Made by a program: the position numbers and the translations under genes. Below the pieces are notes generated by a model. That model did no database searches, was not told the DNA's origin, and saw nothing but the letters and a program-made list of their open reading frames with translations. From Gnetum montanum (taxonomy: Eukaryota > Streptophyta > Gnetopsida > Gnetales > Gnetaceae): a DNA stretch of 64,000 nucleotides. The DNA lies in contig MNCI01008966.1 in assembly GCA_015680685.1 (NCBI GenBank), positions 16,984 to 80,983 on the forward strand, read 5' to 3'. How positions within the stretch are numbered: position 1 is the first letter of the stretch; every line of letters begins with the position of its first letter. Below are positions 1 through 12,699 of the stretch, one piece after another.

Positions 1-333
1 GCTCCAAGAAAGTGCCAAGTTTTAACTCTTGGAGCACTATTTTCTGGACCTCCCTTAATTTGATTTGAGTTAGGCAGACCTCCATTAAGGTCACCTCAAG
101 GTTTTCTTGCTAAAAAAACACCTCATCTTGGTGGAAATGTTTTGTTGTTGCTACTAGTTCTAGAATTTGATGAATAGATTTCACTTCACCCTCTTCCCTA
201 AGAGGTCCCATAGCATGGGTTGCCATTGGTTCTTCCTGGGCCTATTCTTGGCCCCTTCTTATTCTTGGCTATTTCTCCCTTCATTGAGATGGTCCTCCTT
301 CCTACGTGTGTTTGCCTTTCGACCATCTGTCAT
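1..333 (-). pseudogene. N-terminal part of extra ORF (aORF) of E1, truncated by window end
   Basis: An ATG at 333 (minus) opens a basic, Lys/Arg/Asn-rich N-terminus (MTDGRKANTRRKEDH) with an early in-frame stop. It continues into a segment ending EVQKIVLQELKLGTFLEL. The same wording occurs in the E2 aORF (ELNFGPFLEL) and in E4 (ELNFGLFMEF), which is how it is identified. Its position about 2 kb past the pol end matches E2. The function is unknown; see the E2 and E5 entries. Confidence 0.6.
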
Positions 334-2695
334 CACAACACATCCGTGTATTAGTAGATATAATGTGTAACTTTGAATATTTGAATACCTTTTCTCGTTA
401 GTTAGTTACTCTTGACTATGGTTGGACCATGGTAGATTGATTATTTTATTCTTATTTAATTAACTAATTTTTTATTATAAGTATCACTAGAGCTTGTTAG
501 AAGTGTTTAACTTCTGTAATTTAGTGTTTAAATGTTGATATCTTAGTTAAACCTTTGTGGGAGTTAGAAAAATGACAAAACATTATTTTTCAAAAATAGT
601 ATATTTGTGGCCCCCATGACTAAGAGCTTACTTCTAGGAGCAATAGGATCGAAGAATGAAGTGATTTGGATAAATGGTTAGGAAGTTATGGGATCTAGAA
701 AGTTTTGGGCCTTGAAAATTTGAAAAACTCCCTTGGCATTTGTGAGAAAATGTAAAAGTTTCTAAGGGGGGTTGCACATATTTGTAGTATTTTTGCAATA
801 TGTTGATGGGGCCACATATACAAGGCCTTGTTTATGAGCTTGGTAAAGAAAATTTTCAATTTTGAATATTTCAAAAAATACAAGGAATTTTTAAATGAAT
901 TTTGGATCTGTGGAGTCCTAGAAAAGCCAAGAATATGATGAAATCATTGAAGAAGGTCTTTGAAAGCTCAAAAACTTAAAAATTTAATAGAGAATATGTG
1001 AAGTAAAGAAAATATGTAAAAGAGTGCATGGTCAGATGTAGAAGATGGATGTATGAAAGATTCTAATTGCAGAATGCCTAAGGATAAGGTGTTTAACAAA
1101 TCCAATCAAGAAATATGCAAGTGGATCCTCCCCATAGTAGGCACATGCTTGGTTTGCCCTTACATAACCTTAACCTAAGGAGTCTGTGGGCCCTATAGGT
1201 GATTAATGGTTTATGAAAGTTAAGCACCAAAACTCGTAAGATTCTACCAAAGAATTCAAGTACTTTAGACAAAGACACCAAACAAGAACATGGACATTGG
1301 TAGTGAGGTGAGTTACAGGTAGCATGGACAGATGATGAAGAAGATGGAATGGAATTCCATATTAAGGTCATAAGAAGTCCCCTAGGAATTTTTGTTTAAA
1401 TGACTTGAGGAGATCCATCCTTAGTCTAGACCAAAACCAATCACTTGTAGTGACTTTGCATCACCAATCCAAGACCAATCCACCCCCTCAAGACATAAGA
1501 GTGCTCCCATAGAACAACCACTATTCCATAAGAAGAAGAAAATAGAAGCAGGAAGTGAGAGAGGACCTTAGTTAAAGGGGACCTTTAGGCATGGATAACA
1601 TGTCTTTCTAGTCCCATAACGAATGCTTGTAGCCTATTTATTTGTCCAAGGGGTGTGATTTGAATTTCCATCATGTTGTTTTTTTTTTGTTTTTTTGAAC
1701 TTTTGGATGGGAACCACACTATGCAAAGACTTATTCAAATTTCTGTTATTGGTTGACATGGAATGATAAGAAGCCTATGAAAACAATCATGCACCCAAGT
1801 AAGTAGAAGAGTGCAAAGAGTATTGAGTTCCCTTAAAGTCACACCTTTTGCAAACCTTTGAATGCTTCTTAATTTTGGAAACTACCAAGGTCATAAATTT
1901 ATTAAAAGTTTATTTAATGAAAGGGACTTGATACTTCCAAAACAAGGAAAACCATAGAGTTTTTGGATGGGTGAATGGCGTGGACTCACTACCTGTCCCA
2001 TGAAAAAGAAACCATGTCTTAGTCATTGGTACAAAAATTCAAAAATAGAAACTAAACATTAGCAAACAAAACATTAAGCACAAACCACCATTAGCAATAG
2101 TTACAACACCATTGTGTTCTATTGGCATATTAACAAAAATTAGAAAATCACACTAAAATAAAGTAAAATATATAAGAAAGTGTAAAATATTCAAGAAAAA
2201 TTTAAATGTATTAATGATGGTGTAAAACAAAAAATGGTGTAAAACAGGAAAAAGTGTTAAAATCAAAAAGTTGTAAAATAAAAAATTTGCAAAGAAAAAA
2301 ATATGTAAAACAAAAAATGAAAAATTGAGGAGCCATGTATATAATTAGCACAGATGGCCATCTCCCCCATGACTAAGTTGGAAAAAGGAGATCTAAAAAA
2401 TTGAGTGTGATTGCCCATTTATTGAAGTATTTGTTGAATTGGCTTCCTTGGGCTCATGGAAAGGCTTTATCTTTTGGATGTCGATCAACTACTTTTTATT
2501 TCGGCTTTCAGGTTTGTATATGATCATGTTCCTAGAAGGATAGGTTTCATCAATTATATAAGGCTCCTTTCACAATGTTTGGAATTTGGTTTTTTGAGGT
2601 ACATGTGTGGGATTCAAATAAAGAACCTTATATCCTAGTTGAAATTTCTCTTTCCATATCCTAAGGTCATGACATTATTTGTTGAATTCCTTGTG
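334..2695 (-). other. E1 post-pol non-coding spacer
   Basis: No coding frame is recognised here. In element order it holds a second polypurine-like tract (2356-2370), an A/T-rich tract (about 2100-2335), the conserved block shared with all the other elements (about 1575-1625), stretches alignable by eye to E2 21180-21300 and 22040-22130, and a TATA-like site near 815-825 (TGTATATGTGGCC on the minus strand) some 480 bases upstream of the aORF start. Confidence 0.6.
2356..2370 (-). promoter_or_regulatory. E1 mid-element polypurine-like tract
   Basis: The minus strand reads ATGGGGGAGATGGCC just after the end of pol. The same motif in the same context is at 20290 in E2, and related forms lie in E3 (30784-30796) and E5 (51143-51160). 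It resembles the tract expected next to a 3' LTR but sits kilobases upstream of it. Confidence 0.5.
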
Positions 2696-2699
2696 CACT

Positions 2700-5600
2700 T
2701 TATTCAAGGATAGGGATACTAATTGATTTTCATCTAGTATATTTAAGTTGATTAATCTTTATTTTTGTGGTAGACTTAGGTCAAGGTCTAGGTCACAGGT
2801 TGTTGAGAGTGAGCTCGAATTGAATTGGGAGCATTGGAAGTTTTCTGTACACCAGCTCATAGGGAGTGTAGTCAATAGGGAGTTTTCATGTTGAGTGGTA
2901 GGCCCAAAGGGCATTGTTAAGTTTTATGCTTCAATCTCTCCTATATTTGCTAATAGTTCTTGTTAGAATATTTGTGATCTTCTTGTTAGTCACCTCAACT
3001 TGATTGTTGGCTTGAGGGTGATAAGGCGTTGTTAATTTATGTTCAGTCCCCAAGCATTGCATGAATTTTTAAAAAGTAACACCTGTAAAATGGGTTTTGT
3101 TGTCAGAAATTAGCACACATGGCACCCCAAACCTATTCACAACATTTTGTTGTACAAATTGAGTAGTAGTGGATGATTTACAATTAGTGACGGCTACTAC
3201 TTCTGCCCATTTGGTATAGTAGTCAATAGCGAAAATTATATATGCCTTCAAATTAGACATGGATGTGATGGAACCCATGAAATATATGCCCCATATGTCA
3301 AATGGTTCCAATGGTTAAATCCACTATTGAGGATCCTCCATATATGCCATCATCCCACCATCTCATTGACAACGCTTAAAGGATCAGACAAATTTGTGGA
3401 CACCCTAAAGATTATGGGCCAATAGTATTCTACCATTAGGATTTTTATGATCGGGTGTCTCATAGCATAGTGGCTCCCATAAGGACCCTTGTGAGCATCC
3501 TAGAGAACATGTAATTGATCTACATCAACTACACACTAATAGACTAGGCCATCGGTGCATACCTTGTAAAGGTGTGAGTTGATTTTCATGTAGTGCTTAG
3601 CTCGATGAATTTGTTTCTTCTTGTGGTCTAGATCTTGTGGCATCTCTTGAGTAAGAAGATAAGTGAGGATGCTATCTTACCATTTTGGTTTTGTGGGCAT
3701 TTGGTTAGTTATTGCACTAGAAAAGTGGATTTCATCAAAAAATAGATCAAATAGTGGACTTTCCTCCTCTTTGTTGTCCTATGGAAACCAAGATAAGTGG
3801 TTAATGACTACATTCTTAGCTCCCTTTTGATCTACCATTATAAGATCAAATTCCTATAAGATCACTAGCCATTGTATGATATAGGGGCTCATCGTTGGTT
3901 GTTCATGAGGAAGCAAATGACACTATGGTTCGTGTGCACAAATGCTTTATCTCCAAGCACATAGTGCTTGAACTTATCTAAAGAAAAAACCGATGCCATT
4001 AATTCTTTTTCTATGGTGGTATAGTTCAGTTGTGCTCCCACAATGGTTTGACTTTCACAATGGATGTAATATGGATGTTTTTTATCATCCAACTGCATAA
4101 GTGTGGCTTCCAAGGCATAGTTAGATGCATTCATCATGATATGGAATGGTCTAGATGAGTCAAGTGGGTCTCTATGAGCTTCTTCTTGAGGCTTTGGAAT
4201 GCATTTTTGCATTCCTTGGTCCAGATGAAGGGAACATCTTTCTTTGTTAGCTCGACCAATGATTTCACGATCTTAGAGGAATTCTCTATAAATCATTGGT
4301 AGTAGCCAATGTGTCCAAGGAATGACCAAACATCTTTTACAATTTCTAGTTGAAGGGTGATTCCTTGGATGACCCTTATCTTTTTGAGGTCTACCTTGAT
4401 CCCTTTCTATGAAATTCTATGCTCCAATACAATGCCTTCTTGGACCATAGATGGCTCTTTTGCCAATTGAGCCATAGGTTTGTTTTCACACATCTCTTTA
4501 GTACTTACTCAAGGTGGTCCAAGGCTTGCTTGAATGTAGCACCATAAGTGGAAAATTCATCCATAAAGACCTCCAATCTACTATTGATTTGCTAGTAAAA
4601 GATGCTTAAGACCAAGCATTGAAAAGTAGTAGGAGCATTGCATAGATCAAAATGCATCTTGCAATATGCAAATGTCCCCTAGAAAGAATCTTGTTTTGGC
4701 TTGATCTTCTGGTGTAATCTGGATTTGGTTATAGCCATTATAACCATCTAGAAAATAGTAATAGAAATGCCTAGATATGGTGTCCAACACCTGATCAACA
4801 AATGGTAACGAAAAATGATCTTTTAATGTTGCCATGTTTAACATCCTGAAGTCTATACAAACTTGTCATTTGCCACCTCTCTTTGGCACTATCACAAGTG
4901 GACTGACCCACTTGCTATTCATAATGGAGTAGATGAACCCTTTCTTGATGAGTTGCTCAATCTCTTATTTGATGATTTTCTTCAATTTTGGGTTCAACCA
5001 TTGTTGTGGTTACCTCCATGGCTTCATGGATGGATCCATGTAAATGTAGTGTAGGAATATCCATGGACAATTCTAGTGAGTTTAGGATATAACCAAGAAA
5101 AGGTTGTTGACCATTTGTTGACTACTTTCAATAGTTTTGCTTTTTGCTCAGGAGCAAGTTTAGTAATAAGTATGACTAGCTTACCATTTTTCAAGAATGC
5201 ATATTCTAGGCTAGTAGGTAGAGTTTTCAACTTCAGGGTCTCTTGTTTCAAATTCTTAAGGATCTCAAACTCTCCCCAATTGGTATCATCATTTTCATTA
5301 TTAGAGAGTTAGTGATGAACTTACTCTAGTTTATCCATGCTTGCAACATAAGCACATGTTAGGCTCTCAGTAGGTTCCATGCACATTATGATACTTTCAA
5401 AATTAGTAGTCAGCCACTAGGTGCCTTCTTGTTTTGTGGTTGCTACATACAAACACCTTTGAATATTTGTTTCATGTGCACACTGCTTGCATGCAGAAAT
5501 AGATGCTCATTTCATAAATCAGAGTTTCTACACATAATTGCATCTTGTATCATTGTATGCAATGCATGGAACTCATCTCTCCTTGATCTTTCCAAATGCA

Positions 5601-6000
5601 TTTTCCTTAGATATCTTTAGGGAAAGATCTTTGATGCCCATTCTTGCATCAAAAGTGCTTAGCCATGTCCTTCCCATAATGATTGAGAAGTCCCCATTAC
5701 AATTCTCAACCTTGATTACTAGGAAATTAGTAGGATAAGACCACCCATAGGTAGTGGTTACAATGTCTTTGACCAATCCCAATGGAATAGTGATGAACTG
5801 GTCTACCAATTCCAATTTGATATTACTCTTCTTGAGAGGTAGCAGGTTCCATGCAGTATACATCTCATGAGAAATCAAGTTCACATTGGAACCTAAATCA
5901 AGAAGAGCTTTACATGGTTCATTCCTAGCAATTTGTAAATAGATAAGAGGACTTCCAAGATCAACTAATTTCTTGGGAAGGTTTCTAGCTCAAATCCAGT
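2700..6000 (-). pseudogene. pol: E1 pol (protease, RT, RNase H, integrase), broken
   Basis: The protease lies at about 5950-5540 (frame 5884-5573, NLISHEMYTAWNLLPLKKSN). The linker to RT is at 5251-5024. RT is at about 5020-4290, with MLNMATLKDHFSLPFVDQVL at 4844-4785. RNase H is at 4212-3889 (YYIHCESQTIVGAQLNYTT, FVHTNHSVICFL). Integrase is at about 3500-2760, with the core frame at 3311-3069 (LISDNKTHF). In a live element it would process the polyprotein, copy the RNA, and cut and join DNA. It is dead here because of many frameshifts and stops and altered active sites in protease, RT (FMDE near 4550) and integrase (D to Y near 3285). Confidence 0.87.
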
Positions 6001-8400
6001 TAGATACAACATGAGTGAGCAATTAGTTTAAAGGGGACTCAATGGAATGGTTTGCAGAGGATGAGGTAGGAGTAGGGTGACTAGCTGCCTAAGTTTGTAG
6101 GGTTGTTGGTTTAGAAGAATGGTCTTTTATGAGCATGAGATTCTGAACCCCTCGGTTGATGAACCAATTGTAGATTGATGGCCCTAATAGCATTGTGTTG
6201 CTGTAGTTGGGCTAGAAGTTCACCCTGCATGGATGGAGCAGGTGGTAGCTATGTTGAGGATGGAGGAACAAGTGTAGGAGCAGGAGAAGGATAAAGATAA
6301 AATTTTGCATCCCTACTAGAATGTGGAGAATGAGCTTTGTAGTATTTGTGAGAGTGGTAGTGATGTTGGAAAGGANAATCTGGTTTCCTGTAAGGGTACT
6401 GTTGCCTTAGTGGTGGCATCCCCCATGACTATGGTTGATGCCATTGTTGATATTTCTTGTATAGTTGTGGTGGAGTTCCACTTTGATAATATTGTTGTTG
6501 ATGATGGAACTATCTATGATTACCTTAAGGATAAGACAATCTATTGGGTCTTTGTTGTTTTGGTATTCATGGAATTAGGCCATACACCCTAGACACCTAT
6601 AAGTGTGACACAATGGGGCAACATCCCTTAGGATGTTCATATTGATAGATGTCACACCCACCACCATCATCTAATTTAGTTTTTGAAATGCCCTCTATTG
6701 TAGTTATCTTGCCCTTACCCCTTTGGTAGGCACATTCAACTTCTTTATGCCTCCTACAGTTATGATCACTACTTTGCTCTCTTGATTCTTTAGTGATTTT
6801 TAGAGCAGTTTGGAACTTTTTATCCAATGAATCCCACATTTTATCTACCTTAGTTGAAATTTCATACATAGATTTTTGAATTATCAAGGTTTGTCTATTC
6901 ACCACCTGATCAAGTGGTGACTCTTCCTCACTATCATAAAATTGGACCTTCCTCTTTCTGATGGAAGGATCCCTGTTGTATTCTTTACCACTTTCCTGTT
7001 TTCTTAACTCTCCTTTTTTTGCTACCCGCTCAATTAGCCTTTAAATCTAATGGGCTTTGAGTTTTGATAGTCTCCCTTGGGCATAGACTCTACGAGTTCT
7101 TATTTTTTCTAATATAAGTCCATCTATGATATGGTGAAGCTATTCTTGCTAAAAATAACCATGGCTAGGGCATCGATCTATGAGAGAATAGTATCTACCC
7201 ATGGCAATGTCCAAGGGTTAATGGTTTTCTTGCTTTCATCCTTGGAATTGCCTTTTCAAATTAGATACTTTAGAGTATGTCTATTACTTATCATTAAATA
7301 ACTCTAGCATTGTACTCCACCTGTGGATGGATTCTAGCTCCAAGGACTAGTACCAGTTTTGTGCTTCCTTAATGAGTATCTTGGGAAATAGCTTTAATTT
7401 CTACCAATAATTTTGAATATTTTGTAAGGCATAGGCATCATGAAAAGCTTGAAGATGTGTTTGTGGATCAGAGTTATATTCCCCCTCAAATTTGGAAATA
7501 TTGTTCATATCAATTTGTTTGATCTGACTATCTTTCACATGCCTAGTTGGAATTTTTACTGCATTTGCAATATTTAGCATGCTTCGAGTTGCTAGCAAAG
7601 GCTCATCATCATCATTATTTTGATGATGTCGATGATGTCCTCTACTACCCCTTCGTTCATGATGAACTTGATGATCATCATTGTTGTCTTGTTGTTCCCC
7701 TTCATCACAATTGTTTTTTCTATGGCATTTGTTAGAACTAGAAGAGGAAGAAAAAGATGTAGATGAAGAGGGCAAAGAGGGAGGAGGACTACCACCACCA
7801 CGATGTCTACCAACTCCTCTACAATTTTCATAGCCACGTTCTTCAATTTTCTTATCATCTTGGCACTTGTCCCATTTTTACCTAAACTTCCATTTTACCT
7901 AAACTTGGATTGTCAATAGTGGATTTCAAATTCAAGGCCACATATTCATCACCAATAACACGGGATGGAGAATCTTCATGTTGAGAACCCACAGAAGGAG
8001 AATCCTCATTGTTGTTCTATTTAAGCAAAAATAAGGGATTGGTGAACCATTTCCCCTTTATACTCTCATGGTGCTTCTCCTAGTGTCAATCTCTCCTACA
8101 TTGTGTTTCAGTGGAATAGTAGTCCTGGTAGTCATAATCATGCACAACATACTTCTCTTAAAGATCTTGGATGCCCAACCTCCTAAGAGTTTGAAGTAGA
8201 ATCTTGGGCATAGATCGATTGGGAGGCAGTACAATGTTTCCTTCCATATCTCGCCATCGTAGTTACTCATCCTAATGTAAGATGAAGGTGAAGTTAGGAA
8301 CATACTCATCTGGATGAGTATACATCACCTTACATTCTTGAGGAACTGGTGGTTTAATATCATGATGTTTGTGAGAAGAAGAAATTTTGTAATATAAATA
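6000..8400 (-). pseudogene. gag: E1 gag, broken
   Basis: This is a capsid/nucleocapsid polyprotein remnant. The N-terminal block has YTHPDEY then NFTFILH (near 8335-8270). A basic, Ser-rich, low-complexity stretch with poly-Ser and His/Asp runs follows (7775-7560). The gag core at about 7560-7400 has MNNISKFEGEYNSDPQTHLQ, matching E6 and E3. A zinc-knuckle-like segment near 6660-6600 reads CDIYQYEHPKGCC, where the second Cys is Tyr. A Gln/Pro/Tyr-rich tail lies near 6560-6240. An ambiguous base (N) is at 6376. The reading frame changes several times. Confidence 0.82.
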
Positions 8401-8518
8401 AGATATTAGTGTGCTTATTGATTATATTTATTATGAGAATGATTTTGACCTTAGAGTTCATCCAATGATGTTAATGATGTTTACTAAACCTAGATAATGC
8501 ACATTCAAATAAAAAGAG

Positions 8519-8536
8519 TCCCTAGAAATGGCACCA
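8519..8536 (-). promoter_or_regulatory. E1 primer binding site, tRNA-Asp type
   Basis: The minus strand reads TGGTGCCATTTCTAGGGA, one base inside the LTR. It is a diverged version of the plant tRNA-Asp 3'-end complement (TGGCGCCGTTGCCGGGGA), the primer type usual for this lineage. Confidence 0.65.
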
Positions 8537-8537
8537 A

Positions 8538-9463
8538 TGATGAGCAGCGAGTACCCCTCTAATCAACCAGACGAATCACTAAGTGTTCACACATGATTTG
8601 GTCGAATTCTGTAGACTCTATGTCTTCTAGTACACTAGCCTTTAGGAAGTGAACTTGCCCTAACATTCATTCGCTATCTTCCCAATTACACTTATGAATT
8701 ACAAAGGTATGGTTAAGTGTAATCGAGGCATATGATTTTTATTATTTTATGTTTTATGTTCCTGGTGCTTTAGAATAGAGGAATGAAGTAATTTAATAGG
8801 TAATTTAATTTAACTATTAATCTCTAACTAATCCTAACATAAGTATCTAGTCCCACTTTTCATACACATCCTGAACGCATACAACATTGTTGGGCTACCA
8901 AGTGTTAAATGCTATTGGAATTACCAAGTGTTGTATGTTATGCTCGAAGTGGTCGTACTTATGTGTTTAATATATTTAGCTTAATTACTTAATTAATCAA
9001 TTAAATTATAGTTTAGCTTAATTAATTACATAATTAATGAAAACAATAAATGCAAAAATAAATCATTAATCTATTCCAAATGCTGCAAGGTTTGATCAAA
9101 AGGCTTATCTTTATTGTTGTTTACATTGGTGTGCTTAGGTATATTAGTGCTTGAATAAAGGTTTGTACACTTTCTGACTCCTACTATAGACACTCAAAGA
9201 AATATTCTAAATCTCAAATGACAAAATTACAAGAGCTCTACTACAATTATGACTTCACCTCCCATAAACACAACTGGTGAGCATGTTTTCATAGACTTTA
9301 TTGCGGAGCTACATTGACAAGGCTCCATAAATGTAGCAAATGCTATGTCAACATAGCCTCGTTGATGGGGCAACACCATGTAGATGGGGTTGCATCGATG
9401 AGGGCTTGTTGATGAGGCCACATCAATGAAGACTCATCGATGTGACACTTTGATGTTTCATCA
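8538..9463 (-). repeat. E1 5' LTR (926 bp)
   Basis: On the minus strand it begins TGATGAAACATC and ends CTGCTCATCA next to the PBS. The terminal inverted sequence TGATGA...TCATCA is shared by all LTRs in the window. The R/U5 part holds AATAAAGAT and the sequence around 'agtaggagtc', homologous to E2 13280-13400 and E6 59125-59240. U3 (9280-9440) is crowded with variants of CATCGATG and TTGATGGGG. Its partner LTR is outside the window. Confidence 0.8.
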
Positions 9464-9559
9464 GTTAGCAAAAGAAAGATAGAATATATGAAATGAAATT
9501 TCAATAACATAAATAGTGGTAGAATAGAAGTGATAATTCAAGACCAAAAAGTCCCTCAT

Positions 9560-10090
9560 TGCGAATATTTTTGCTCCCTATGATCAATGCTCTAATTATA
9601 TTGTAAAATTAATAAAGATATAATAAATAGAATTGAGATAGGATGGTCAAATTGGAGATAGGCTAGTTATATTTTATTTGATGAAAGAATACCAATAAAA
9701 ATAAAAATAAATTTTACAAGACAATAATCAAACTTGTTATCTTATATAGTGTTAAATGTTGGGCAATACAAAAGAGGCATGAATAAAAAATCAATGTGGT
9801 AGAAATGAAAATGCTTAAATGGGTGTTGAATGTTACCATAAGAGATAAATAAACAATATAAATATTTGATGAAGACCTAGAGTGGCTTCTATTTTAGATA
9901 AGTTACAAGAATGGTGGCTTAGATGGTTTAGGCATGTGCAAAGAAGATCAAACGACAAAAAAAATTGAAGATGATTTGAAGAAATTGCAAATAAATGAAG
10001 ATTTAGCTCTTCATAGAGATGAATGGTGAAAAGAATTCATTTAGCTAGCCCCATTTTTTTGGACAAGGCTAGGATGATGATGATGAATAT
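9560..10090 (+). mobile_element. RTE-like LINE 3' end, 5'-truncated
   Basis: Broken frames on the plus strand give, in order, wording typical of the C-terminal end of plant RTE-type LINE reverse transcriptases: a stretch around the 'NVGQYKR' position, then EMKMLKWVLNVTIRDK, then LDKLQEWWLRWFRHVQRRS, then LQINEDLALHRDEW. It ends just past a short GAT repeat tail (ggatgatgatgatg at about 10072-10085), as expected for such elements. Only the last roughly 500 bases remain. Confidence 0.72.
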
Positions 10091-11639
10091 AGTTTGTCAT
10101 CCATGTGAACATGGTAGAGCTAGACTTAAAAAATTTACATTATTCAAATATGACTCCTTTTGGTAAATTTATTTGATTTAGAGAATTATGAATGAAATTA
10201 TCATGTGAATTAATGTAATGAAGGATAAATATTTGAACTAAGAAGATTTTCTATAAAAAGCACCAATAATATATATTCTTAGAAAGTGACAAGAGCTTAT
10301 AATACTTTATGCACAAATTTAGTGGATAAAGAAGTTATTCACTTAAAGAAAATGACTTTAATACCTAAAGTCCATGTCTTTCTTAAATTGACGTGAAAAG
10401 AGAAAGTTTTTAAAGAGATAACTTGTTGAAATGAGGATGGATAATATATAATAGATGTTTTCTTTTGTAAGAATGCTTGTAACAATGGCAATCATTTTTT
10501 TATTTTTTATTTTTTATTTTTGCATTATCCTACAATTATCTAGATTTAAAATAGTGTTTGGAAAGATATAAATCATCATTTTATTATACCAAAATATTTC
10601 CAACATCTTCCAATAACTTGAACTTAGATTAGAAAAACTTGATGAATTAATCAAATTTGGAGAGCTTTTTTAGTACATGTGGTCTTTTAGATTTGGAAAG
10701 AAAGAACAAGTGGAAGGAGAATCTGAAATAAAATGAAACTTGACTACTTAACTACTTGAGCATTACATAATTATAAATTTTATTTCTAAAGATAAGGTTA
10801 TATTAGTAACTTGATATAATTATTTTGAAATTGAAACTAAAGATTTTATTTCTCTAGAGGCTAAAATGATCTATTTCACACACAATACATTCATCTCATA
10901 AAAATAAATATAGATTTAATAAAGTGGCTACACACTACTAGATTCAACAAAAATACATCATACAGACTTTTTTTTGCAATAATATTTTTTTTCATAGATA
11001 TTTAGTCAAAGGACAATTAGAAAAAACATAGTGAAAATGATCATATGAATCCATAAATATCAAATCCCATTCAAAAACCTCATAAACATATCCTACTCAA
11101 AAATATCTAAATCTTATAAAACAAATTCCAATCTAATTGCATAGGATAGATTTTCATTTAAATCACATAACTAAATATCTAGATTTTTAAAACCTAATAG
11201 ACTTGAATGAGATGAGAGTAATAGAATTGATTATGTACATCTTTACGAGGTTTGGCAAAGGAGAATAATACAAGTCCAACAAAGATCATATCATCTTCTA
11301 AGAAACAATATGCATAAATTGTGATGAAAGGTATTGGACTTAATTGCATGAGTATTTTCCCTAGTTTGGAAGGGGCTTATAATGAAATTCATAAGTCACA
11401 ATGTTTATATTAGAAATTATGAACCCTCAATTAGCAACAAAAATAGTTATGTCCAATGTAACCATTGATAAGGCAAAATCATGAGCAAAAAATAATTAGA
11501 ATCTTTCTAGAATAAATTCAACAACTTTCTCAATACTCAAACTTTCATATACAAACTATCAAAAGTAGAAAATTGACAAATTCAACACATCCTTAAAATT
11601 ATTTCTTGAAAAATTAATAAAATTTAAATTAAAAAATCT
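10091..11639. other. AT-rich stretch with no recognised feature
   Basis: This is AT-rich sequence with no open frame of note and no clear repeat. A run of T/A-rich short repeats is at 10497-10520. It is probably ancient transposon sequence beyond recognition by eye. Confidence 0.5.
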
Positions 11640-12690
11640 AGATTTATAATTTTTGCTCATCCTCAAAATCTCCTAGCCCACATAACCTACATGTATGCTT
11701 TTCTTTGGGAAGGTTAATCCATCTCTCACTTTTTATCCTGGTCAATGTGAACTCAAATAAATCTTATTGATTAAGCTAAAATATTGTATTAGGATTTTAG
11801 GTATAAGATAAGAATCTTCTAAATATAATTGAGTATCTCTAATAATCTCTAAGTAATTTTTTTCTTCTATGTTTCAGCATAACCTTCCCAAGACTTGTTG
11901 CTTAATGAACTTATGTATGTGCTTAGGATTACTTTGTATTACCTCCAATATGATATTCCTTGTCTTTATTCATTATATCTTATGAAAATACTATCCTTGT
12001 TCTTTTGTGTATTCAATAACTTCTTTATAAATTTTAGTATGGTTAGTTTTTACAAGATTTTAAATGTAGTTAAATAAATTGACAAAGAGCTTCAATTTCT
12101 ATGAGGAGTAGCTCCCATTTTAGAAGTGACATAGGATAAAACATCCATGCCTTCAACTTCATTTTACCTACTAAAAATATTTTTTGTACCCTTTTAATAA
12201 CCTACGAGCACTAAGCTTTGGCCCCCTTATAATATTATAAGATAAAGAACTACTTGAAAATTTTGTCTTCAAACCTTCCAAGCCCATAAACCTAATGTTT
12301 TGCATTTTTTTTAATTTTATAGAACCTTAATTTCTTTTTTTAAGGGTAAGGTAATTTGATATGCCTGAAACAACACCTCCAGACTAGCATACTTAGGGTG
12401 TTGGTACTAGATTTTGAACCTAACAAATTTGGGTGCAAGGAAATGCAAGCTAACCAATTGGGCAACGACATGTGGTCAAAGCCTTATTTCCTTTGGCAAT
12501 TCTCTCATTGACACATTTATCTCATTTATATTACTCACATAATAGAGACCTAAGTATGTAAAGGACTTTACTATTTCTATATTTATGGTCCTAAATTTAA
12601 AATTATAATCTACCTTTTTTGTATTACATATCATCATTTTCATTTTGTTTTTTCAAATTTTGATCCCTTTATATTGGTCGATCATTAATA
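11640..12690 (-). pseudogene. LINE-A copy 2: C-terminal RT region of a non-LTR retrotransposon, split by a SINE
   Basis: Read on the minus strand from 12690: KMMICNTKKVDYNFKF, then VKSFTYLGL (near 12550). These match LINE-A copy 1 at 26860-26970 (NKTKLMIWDTRTNCYNF, VDFFKYLGL). After the SINE come GLEGLKTKF, GPKLSARRLLKGYKKYF and LLIEIEALCQF (12300-12090), matching copy 1 at 56640-56790. Near 11755-11660 lies SERWINLPKEKHTCRLCG then DFEDEQ, a zinc-binding segment at the end of many LINE reverse transcriptases (zf-RVT-like). The fragment is heavily frameshifted. Confidence 0.6.
12335..12481 (-). mobile_element. tRNA-derived SINE inserted in LINE-A copy 2
   Basis: The minus strand starts near 12480. 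It has an A-box-like GCCCAATTGGTTAGC (12450-12464), then a B-box-like GGTTCAAAATC (12411-12421), and ends in an A-rich tail (12335-12341). This is the RNA polymerase III internal promoter layout of plant SINEs. Near-identical flanks, ccttaatttc (12325-12334) and ccttatttc (12482-12490), look like a target duplication. The LINE frame makes sense if the 147-bp body and one flank are removed. A decayed tRNA copy is less likely because of the tail and duplication. Confidence 0.6.
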
Positions 12691-12699
12691 TTACATTTT

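Larger units (their letters stand above)
1..9463 (-). mobile_element. E1: degenerate Ty3/gypsy LTR retrotransposon, 3' end outside window
   Basis: Reading from 9463 down to 1 the order is 5' LTR, tRNA-Asp-like PBS, gag, protease, reverse transcriptase, RNase H, integrase, a 2.3-kb spacer and the start of an extra ORF. This is the order seen in E2. Stops and frameshifts break every gene. Catalytic sites are damaged: the protease D-S-G reads DLG, the RT FMDD box reads FMDE, and the first integrase aspartate is Tyr (GIYFMG). The lineage is non-chromovirus Athila/Tat-like, judged from RT wording (YPIS-type N-terminus, GYNGYNQIQI) and the lack of a visible chromodomain. The target duplication cannot be tested because the 3' LTR is not in the window. 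Confidence 0.88.

Noticed and set aside
7547-7858. Frames on both strands around the His/Asp/Ser repeats
   Set aside because: Low-complexity gag codons read in other frames; only the 7775-7401 minus frame fits the gag family.
12409-12475. Functional tRNA gene on the minus strand
   Set aside because: Box A and B are present but no cloverleaf or acceptor stem is evident; A-rich tail and flanking duplication fit a SINE.
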